From a virus, in the IMG/VR virus record IMGVR_UViG_3300046458_000154, positions 1-53,146 of that record: a stretch of 53,146 nucleotides of DNA; one strand, 5' to 3'. The position numbers and the translations under genes were made by a program. Under the pieces are notes generated by a model. It was not told the DNA's origin, did not search any database, and saw only the letters and a program-made list of their open reading frames with translations. Numbering within the stretch: the first letter of the stretch is position 1; every line of letters begins with the position of its first letter. This document shows positions 48,448-53,146 of the stretch, piece by piece.

Positions 48448-48470
48448 TCGACTCCGGCTCGGGGCACCAA
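48448..48470 (+). repeat. Right attachment site (attR), copy of tRNA-Leu 3' end
   Basis: 23 bp identical to 45227-45249 at the end of the decayed element, reading out to GGGCACCAA. Confidence 0.85.
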
Positions 48471-48523
48471 ACGCATTGCGACGAGTGATCCTTCATTACT
48501 TCCGATTGCACACATACCCAAGG

Positions 48524-48549
48524 AAACCGGCCTACGAGCCGGTTTTTTT
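48524..48549 (+). terminator. Terminator behind the right repeat
   Basis: AAACCGGC (48524-48531), 6-nt loop, GCCGGTTT (48538-48545), then four T. Probably the original terminator of tRNA-Leu. Confidence 0.75.
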
Positions 48550-48743
48550 GTGCTTGGGTTATCCCGCGTTCGCCTCCTGACCGCAGCGTTTCGGAATATC
48601 TTTGCGTATATTTCTGGCTGAATTGATGCACGTGTAGTTCGAATGGGCAGGATTTTGACGATGAAGAGTGTACCGGCTCATGGCCATATTCCTTTTGTTG
48701 TATTCTCCCGGTCCCCAATCTGTCACCCAACAAGGATGTACCG

Positions 48744-49265
48744 ATGCGTATCGCTTTGATCGCTGGTCTGCTCGTTTCGCTTAGCGCTTGCTCCACCCAC
48801 AAGAATTTCTACGCGACGGGTGGAAGCCGCGCGGACGGTGTTATCGATGTGGCCTACGACTTCAATAGTCTGGAAACGCCGGTGGTCGACAACAATCAGG
48901 CATATACCATCGCCAAGTCAAAGTGCGCGTTGTGGGGCTATCCCGACGCTGAGCCGTTCGGTGGCAAGACGCAAACCTGTCAGGCTCGGCGAGGTTTTGG
49001 CGAGTGTTCGGCGTGGCAGGTTTCGATCAAGTATCAGTGCCTAGGCAATTTGGGGCAGGTGTCGCAGCCTGTGAATTACTTGGAGTCTGGCACGCCGGTG
49101 GCTCCTGCCCCGGTGCGAGCGCAGTCCTATGCACCAAACGCTGCTGCTGCGCCGCAACCGATGAGCAAGGAAGATTTCCAGCGCGAGCAAGTACAGAAGT
49201 TGATGCAGGACAACGTTTCGTATGAGGAGTATCAGCGGCGGTACAGGATAATTATGGGGCAGTAG
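48744..49265 (+). CDS. YecR-like lipoprotein
   Basis: A 173-aa protein with a signal peptide and lipobox (LLVSLSAC, Cys16). The mature part has VIDVAYDFNSLETP and Cys-rich segments, and ends in a charged helix EDFQREQVQKLMQDNVSYEE. This resembles YecR-type lipoproteins, whose function is poorly known. It is probably chromosomal. Confidence 0.65.
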   Translation: MRIALIAGLLVSLSACSTHKNFYATGGSRADGVIDVAYDFNSLETPVVDNNQAYTIAKSKCALWGYPDAEPFGGKTQTCQARRGFGECSAWQVSIKYQCLGNLGQVSQPVNYLESGTPVAPAPVRAQSYAPNAAAAPQPMSKEDFQREQVQKLMQDNVSYEEYQRRYRIIMGQ

Positions 49266-49276
49266 TCATGCTTCGA

Positions 49277-49380
49277 TGACAACTCTATTCGTGCTTCTGG
49301 CCCAGTACGATGGCCGGATCATCATTCCGTTGGAGCGCATCTGCTCCGACTACTTTATCTCAACGATCCACCCGGGCTAA
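49277..49380 (+). pseudogene. PrtN-like fragment
   Basis: The reading MTTLFVLLAQYDGR, then IIPLERICSDYF, matches the start of PrtN-type pyocin activators (NTLFLLMAQYNG-VIPL). It ends after about 35 codons, with a likely frame break inside, and the rest of the gene is absent. The exact boundaries are approximate. Confidence 0.5.
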
Positions 49381-49446
49381 AACCGCGCTATACATTGTAT
49401 GACTCCGATGAGGCTTTGCTTAAGATCGACGCCGAACAGGCGGGCA

Positions 49447-52023
49447 TCAGATCCCCGCCAAAACCGCCTGTAAAAACGGCGCCGTGCGGCTCGCCTTGGC
49501 CTTCGCCACTTTCTCCGGCGTACCGCTGGCGACGATCTTGCCACCTTGATCGCCTGCGCCCGGGCCGATATCGATCACCCAGTCACTCTGTGCGACGACG
49601 CGCATTTCATGCTCGACGACGATGACGCTGTGGCCGTTGTCGACCAGTGCGTTGAGTTGCACCAGCAGACGGTCTACGTCGCTGGGGTGCAGGCCCGTGG
49701 TGGGTTCGTCGAGCACGTAGAGGGAGGCGCCGCGGGCATTGCGTTGCAGTTCTGTCGCCAGTTTAATGCGTTGGGCTTCGCCGCCGGACAGCTCCGTCGC
49801 GGGCTGGCCGAGGCGCAGGTAGCCCAGGCCAATGTCGCGCAGTACGGTCAGGGACCGCCGCACCGCAGATTGCTCGGCGAACACTTCCACAGCCTGGTCG
49901 ACGGTCAGTAGCAGGACTTGGGCGATGTTCAGGTCTTGCCAGCGTACGGCCAGTGTCTGGGGGTTGTAACGGGCGCCGTGGCAGGTCTGGCAGGGTGCAT
50001 AGACGCTGGGCATGAACAGCAGCTCGACGCTGACGAAGCCTTCGCCCTCGCACACCTCGCACCGACCCTTGGCGACGTTGAAGGAAAACTGCCCGGCGTC
50101 GTAACCGGCGGCTTTCGCATCTTCGGTGGCGGCGAACAGTTTGCGCACGTTGTCGAACAGCCCGGTGTAGGTGGCAAGGTTCGAGCGTGGGGTTCTGCCA
50201 ATGGGTTTCTGGTCGACCTGGACCAGGCGTTTGATCGACTCGAGGCCGCCTGCGATACGGCCCGTTGTGGGTTGCGGCGTGTCGTCTTCCAGGCTCGGCT
50301 CTTCCTGGTCACTGCTGGCGCTGGTGCTGCCCAACGCTGCGCCGACCAACTCCAGTAACGCCTGGCTGACCAGGCTGGATTTGCCTGAGCCGGAAACGCC
50401 GGTGACGGAGGTGAAACAACCTAGCGGAAATTCGGCAGAGACGCCGATGATGTTGTTGCGGGTGATGCCTTCCAGGCGCAGCCAGTGCTTGGCTTTGCGC
50501 CGGTCTGTGCGCAACTGGCTGTGCTCGGCGAAAAGGTGCAGGCGGGTGCGTGACGCCTGGATCTGTGCGAGGCCCGCGGGCGGTCCGCTGTACAGCACGC
50601 GGCCGCCGTGTTCGCCAGCTGCGGGCCCGACATCGACCAGCCAGTCGGCGCGGCGCATGGTTTCCAGATCGTGCTCGACGACGAACAGCGAATTGCCGCC
50701 GGCTTTGAGTTGTTGCAGTGCCGCGAACAGGGCTTCGCTGTCAGCCGGGTGCAGGCCGGCTGAGGGTTCGTCGAGCACGTAGATCACGCCGAACAACTGC
50801 GAACCCAGCTGTGTCGCCAGGCGCAGGCGCTGCAGTTCGCCCGACGACAGCGTCGGCGTGCTGCGGTCCAGTGCCAGATAGCCCAGGCCAAGGTCGGTCA
50901 GTGTGCTGACGCGCCCGAGCAGGTCCTGGGCGATGCGCTGGGCGGCCAGGCGTTTCTCGATCGACAGGCTGGGGTTGGCCGGATCGTCGCAGGCGCTTTC
51001 CATGGCCACCGGCTGTAGCACTTCGGCCAGGCGAATCAGCGGCATCTGCGACAGCTCGCCGATGTCCAGGCCGGCGAAGGTCACTGACAGGGCTTCACGT
51101 TTCAGGCGTTTGCCATCGCAGAGCGGGCAGGGGCTGCCGCGCATGAACTGCGAAACGCGCTTTTTCATGAGGGCGCTCTGCGAATGAGTGAAGGTGTGCA
51201 GGATGTAGCGTCGCGCGCCGATGAAGGTGCCTTGATAGCTGGGCTCGAGTTTACGTTTGAGGGCGGTGCGGGTCTCTTCCGGTGTCAGGCCGGCGTAGAC
51301 CGGGGCAGTGGGTTGTTCTTCGGTGAACAAAATCCAGTCGCGCTGTTTTTTCGGCAAATCGCGCCAGGGGATGTCGACGTCGTAGCCGAGGGTGACCAGA
51401 ATGTCACGCTGGTTCTGGCCCTGCCACGCCAGCGGCCAAGACGCCACGGCCCGCTGGCGAATGGTCAGCGAGTCATCGGGCACCATAAGTTCTTCCGGCA
51501 CTTCATAGACCCGGCCCAGGCCATGGCATTGCGGGCATGCGCCCTGGGGCAAGTTGGGCGAGAAGTCTTCGGCATAGAGCATCGGCTGGCCGTCTGGGTA
51601 CTGACCGGCGCGGGAATAGAGCATGCGGATCAGGCTCGACAGCGTGGTCACACTGCCCACCGATGAGCGCGTGCTGGGTGTTCCCCGTTGTTGTTGCAGC
51701 GCTACGGCTGGCGGCAGGCCTTCGATGGAATCCACATCGGGCACACCGACCTGATCGATCAGGCGCCGCGCATAGGGCGCAACCGATTCGAAATAGCGGC
51801 GCTGGGCTTCGGCGTACAGTGTCGAAAACGCCAGGGATGACTTGCCTGACCCCGAGACGCCGGTGAACACCACCAGGGCATCGCGAGGGATATCGATGTC
51901 CACGTCCTTGAGGTTGTGCTCGCGGGCGCCGCGCACTCGCACAAAACCGGGCTGGTCGGGGGCAACGGTGAAGGTCGCGGGTGATTGGGTGGTGTCGTCA
52001 GGCAGGTGTGGCGAAGTGGTCAT
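49447..52023 (-). CDS. UvrA-like excinuclease ATPase (UvrA2/class II type)
   Basis: The 858-aa protein has two ABC ATPase halves with Walker A GVSGSGKSSL near residues 55 and 545, UvrA signature LSSGELQRLRLA and LSGGEAQRIKLA, Walker B LDEPSAGL and LDEPTTGL, and zinc-binding CPQCHGLGR and CEVCEGEG. It is shorter than UvrA (about 940 aa) and lacks much of the UvrB-binding region, as in UvrA2 proteins. These may handle DNA damage or exclude antibiotics. The gene is on the bacterial side of the elements. Confidence 0.85.
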   Translation of the reverse strand: MTTSPHLPDDTTQSPATFTVAPDQPGFVRVRGAREHNLKDVDIDIPRDALVVFTGVSGSGKSSLAFSTLYAEAQRRYFESVAPYARRLIDQVGVPDVDSIEGLPPAVALQQQRGTPSTRSSVGSVTTLSSLIRMLYSRAGQYPDGQPMLYAEDFSPNLPQGACPQCHGLGRVYEVPEELMVPDDSLTIRQRAVASWPLAWQGQNQRDILVTLGYDVDIPWRDLPKKQRDWILFTEEQPTAPVYAGLTPEETRTALKRKLEPSYQGTFIGARRYILHTFTHSQSALMKKRVSQFMRGSPCPLCDGKRLKREALSVTFAGLDIGELSQMPLIRLAEVLQPVAMESACDDPANPSLSIEKRLAAQRIAQDLLGRVSTLTDLGLGYLALDRSTPTLSSGELQRLRLATQLGSQLFGVIYVLDEPSAGLHPADSEALFAALQQLKAGGNSLFVVEHDLETMRRADWLVDVGPAAGEHGGRVLYSGPPAGLAQIQASRTRLHLFAEHSQLRTDRRKAKHWLRLEGITRNNIIGVSAEFPLGCFTSVTGVSGSGKSSLVSQALLELVGAALGSTSASSDQEEPSLEDDTPQPTTGRIAGGLESIKRLVQVDQKPIGRTPRSNLATYTGLFDNVRKLFAATEDAKAAGYDAGQFSFNVAKGRCEVCEGEGFVSVELLFMPSVYAPCQTCHGARYNPQTLAVRWQDLNIAQVLLLTVDQAVEVFAEQSAVRRSLTVLRDIGLGYLRLGQPATELSGGEAQRIKLATELQRNARGASLYVLDEPTTGLHPSDVDRLLVQLNALVDNGHSVIVVEHEMRVVAQSDWVIDIGPGAGDQGGKIVASGTPEKVAKAKASRTAPFLQAVLAGI

Positions 52024-52087
52024 CGAAGGGCCCAGGGTCGAAGGATTTCAGCAGCCAGCTTACCGGTTGAACGGGCAGCTTGCTGGT

Positions 52088-53146
52088 TCATGTTTTCTGT
52101 TCGCTGGCCATTTGCAGGGCCTCGGCGGCCTGCAAGCCTTTGAGAAATCCGGCCAGTGCCGCCTCTTCAAGGCGCAGGCCCTTGCGTTGGCGCAGGCGTG
52201 GCAGTTTGGCCAGCTCGCCCACGACAAAGGCCTCCAGAACGGCCGGGTGGATATAACACTTGCGGCACACCGCGGGCGTATTGCCCAGCAGGCGGGCGAC
52301 TTCCTTGACCATGGCGACGATGTGTTTCTTGGCGTCGGCCTCGGGCTCCCAGTCCAGTTTACGCAGGGTGGCCAGGGCCATGGCGCTGCCGGCCCAGGTG
52401 CGGTAGTCCTTGGCAGTGAAGTCGGCGCCGGTCAGGTCGTGCAGATACTGATTGATGTCCGAGGAGCTGACACTGTGGCGCTGGCCTTCGTCGTCCAGAT
52501 ACTGGAACAGGTTCTGGCCCGGCAGCTCCATGCAGCGCTTGATGATGTTGGCCAGGCGCCGGTCAGTCACGCTGACTCGGTGCTCGACGCCGCTCTTGCC
52601 GCGAAACTCGAACAGGATCTTGTTGCCGTGGACATCGACGTGCTTGTTGCGCAGGGTGGTCAGCCCATAGGAACGGTTGTCGCGGGCGTACTGGCTGTTG
52701 CCGATGCGAATCAGCGTCTGGTCCAGCAGCGACACGACCGCCGCCATGACCTTCTCGCGCCCCATGCCAGGCATCGCCAGTTGCGCCTCCAGCTGCTTGC
52801 GCACCTTGGGCAGCACCAGCCCGAACGCGATCATGCGCGAGTATTTGTTCTCGTCGCGCAGCTCCCGCCAGCGCGGGTGATAGCGGTATTGCTTGCGGCC
52901 TCGTGCATCACGACCCGTGGCCTGCAAATGACCGCGCGGATCGGCGCAAATCCAGACATCGGTGTAGGCAGGGGGGATCACCAGGGCATTGATGCGCTTG
53001 ATTTCGGCCTCATCGCGGATGCGCTCGCCGTCGCGGTCGAAGTAGACAAACTTGCCGCGCAGGATCTTGCGCGTCAGCCCCGGCTGGCTGTCGTCGACGT
53101 AGTGCAGATCCTTGGGCAGGTCTTCCCTTGATGTGGCATCGGGCAT
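52088..53146 (-). CDS. DNA topoisomerase IB
   Basis: The 352-aa protein has the poxvirus/bacterial type IB pattern: LTRKILRGKFVYFDRDGERI, YRYHPRWRELRDENKYSRM, SYGLTTLRNKHVDVHGNKIL, and DYRTWAGSAMA, with the catalytic Tyr in CRKCYIHPAV near residue 300. It relaxes supercoils by a 3'-phosphotyrosine link. The ATG is at the last base of the window, so the gene is complete but its promoter is outside. It is co-directional with the UvrA-like gene, 64 bp apart. Confidence 0.9.
   Translation of the reverse strand: MPDATSREDLPKDLHYVDDSQPGLTRKILRGKFVYFDRDGERIRDEAEIKRINALVIPPAYTDVWICADPRGHLQATGRDARGRKQYRYHPRWRELRDENKYSRMIAFGLVLPKVRKQLEAQLAMPGMGREKVMAAVVSLLDQTLIRIGNSQYARDNRSYGLTTLRNKHVDVHGNKILFEFRGKSGVEHRVSVTDRRLANIIKRCMELPGQNLFQYLDDEGQRHSVSSSDINQYLHDLTGADFTAKDYRTWAGSAMALATLRKLDWEPEADAKKHIVAMVKEVARLLGNTPAVCRKCYIHPAVLEAFVVGELAKLPRLRQRKGLRLEEAALAGFLKGLQAAEALQMASEQKT

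Larger units (their letters stand above)
45249..48470. mobile_element. Decayed 3.2-kb integrative element in tRNA-Leu
   Basis: A 23-bp piece of the tRNA-Leu 3' end (45227-45249) is repeated at 48448-48470. Between them lie a broken P4-type integrase next to the tRNA, scrambled phage gene fragments and four small genes. The original tRNA-Leu terminator is presumably the hairpin after the right repeat. Confidence 0.8.
48200..48743. other. End of the tRNA-Leu element and upstream region of the next gene
   Basis: No supported gene. It contains the right repeat (48448-48470), a terminator hairpin and the promoter region of the lipoprotein gene at 48744. Confidence 0.5.

Noticed and set aside
51842-53131. 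Long plus-strand ORF (429 codons) opposite the UvrA-like and topoisomerase genes
   Set aside because: Antisense shadow of two strongly supported genes in high-GC DNA. No domain or ribosome site supports it.

Overview
The window comes from a high-GC gammaproteobacterium, most likely Pseudomonas. The evidence is the PrtN-type pyocin activator, the style of the phage proteins, and the chromosomal uvrA-like and topoisomerase IB genes at the right edge. No similarity search was possible, so family names come from recognised motifs and protein architecture.

About 44 kb (1 to 43992) is one tailed-phage prophage whose left end lies outside the window. A leftward early operon (3828 to 1) carries small early genes, a KilAC-type protein, a PrtN homologue, an altered HD-domain protein, a C5 cytosine methyltransferase whose DNA appears to be read in two frames, and a DUF4224 protein. 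A control region (3865 to 8650) holds the CI-type repressor, a Cro-like protein and a CII-type regulator, plus an AT-rich insert with an AbiC-like protein. Five copies of a 17-bp operator, ATCAA-N7-TTGAT, sit at the early promoters and at the repressor start. Next come a Toprim/VapE replication protein (8860-11073) and a long rightward late operon (12350-33900). Its head genes are lambda-like (GpA terminase, gpW, portal, ClpP-like protease, gpD-like decoration protein, E-type capsid). Its contractile tail follows P2 order (V W J I H, tail fibre chaperone, sheath, tube, E/E', tape measure, U X D). The lysis genes are split: the holin precedes the terminase, and the endolysin and overlapping spanins come last.

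The right part of the prophage (33947-43992) is accessory. It has an McrA-like HNH nuclease, a Dam-type adenine methylase, a 16-unit octamer array, a P22-type antirepressor, three small proteins, an SOS cassette (SRAP gene facing a decayed umuDC across a LexA box), and a DarT-like toxin with a NADAR antitoxin fused to a DUF5677-like domain. The prophage ends in the 3' part of a tRNA-Cys gene at 43992, followed by that gene's terminator.

The flank contains a NYN-domain gene and an intact tRNA-Leu(UAA). The order tRNA-Cys then tRNA-Leu matches the pgsA-glyW-cysT-leuZ type locus known in E. coli. A second, decayed 3.2-kb element lies between tRNA-Leu and a 23-bp copy of its 3' end (48448-48470). 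It contains a nonsense-mutated P4-type integrase, scrambled phage fragments and small lipoprotein or membrane genes. The chromosome then continues with a lipoprotein, a degenerate PrtN piece, a UvrA-like ABC ATPase and topoisomerase IB.

Most noteworthy are: the dual-frame methyltransferase region; the operator family; a predicted +1 frameshift at CTT_TAA in the tail-assembly chaperone gene; the octamer staircase array; the DarT/NADAR-DUF5677 module; and the two tRNA insertions in tandem.
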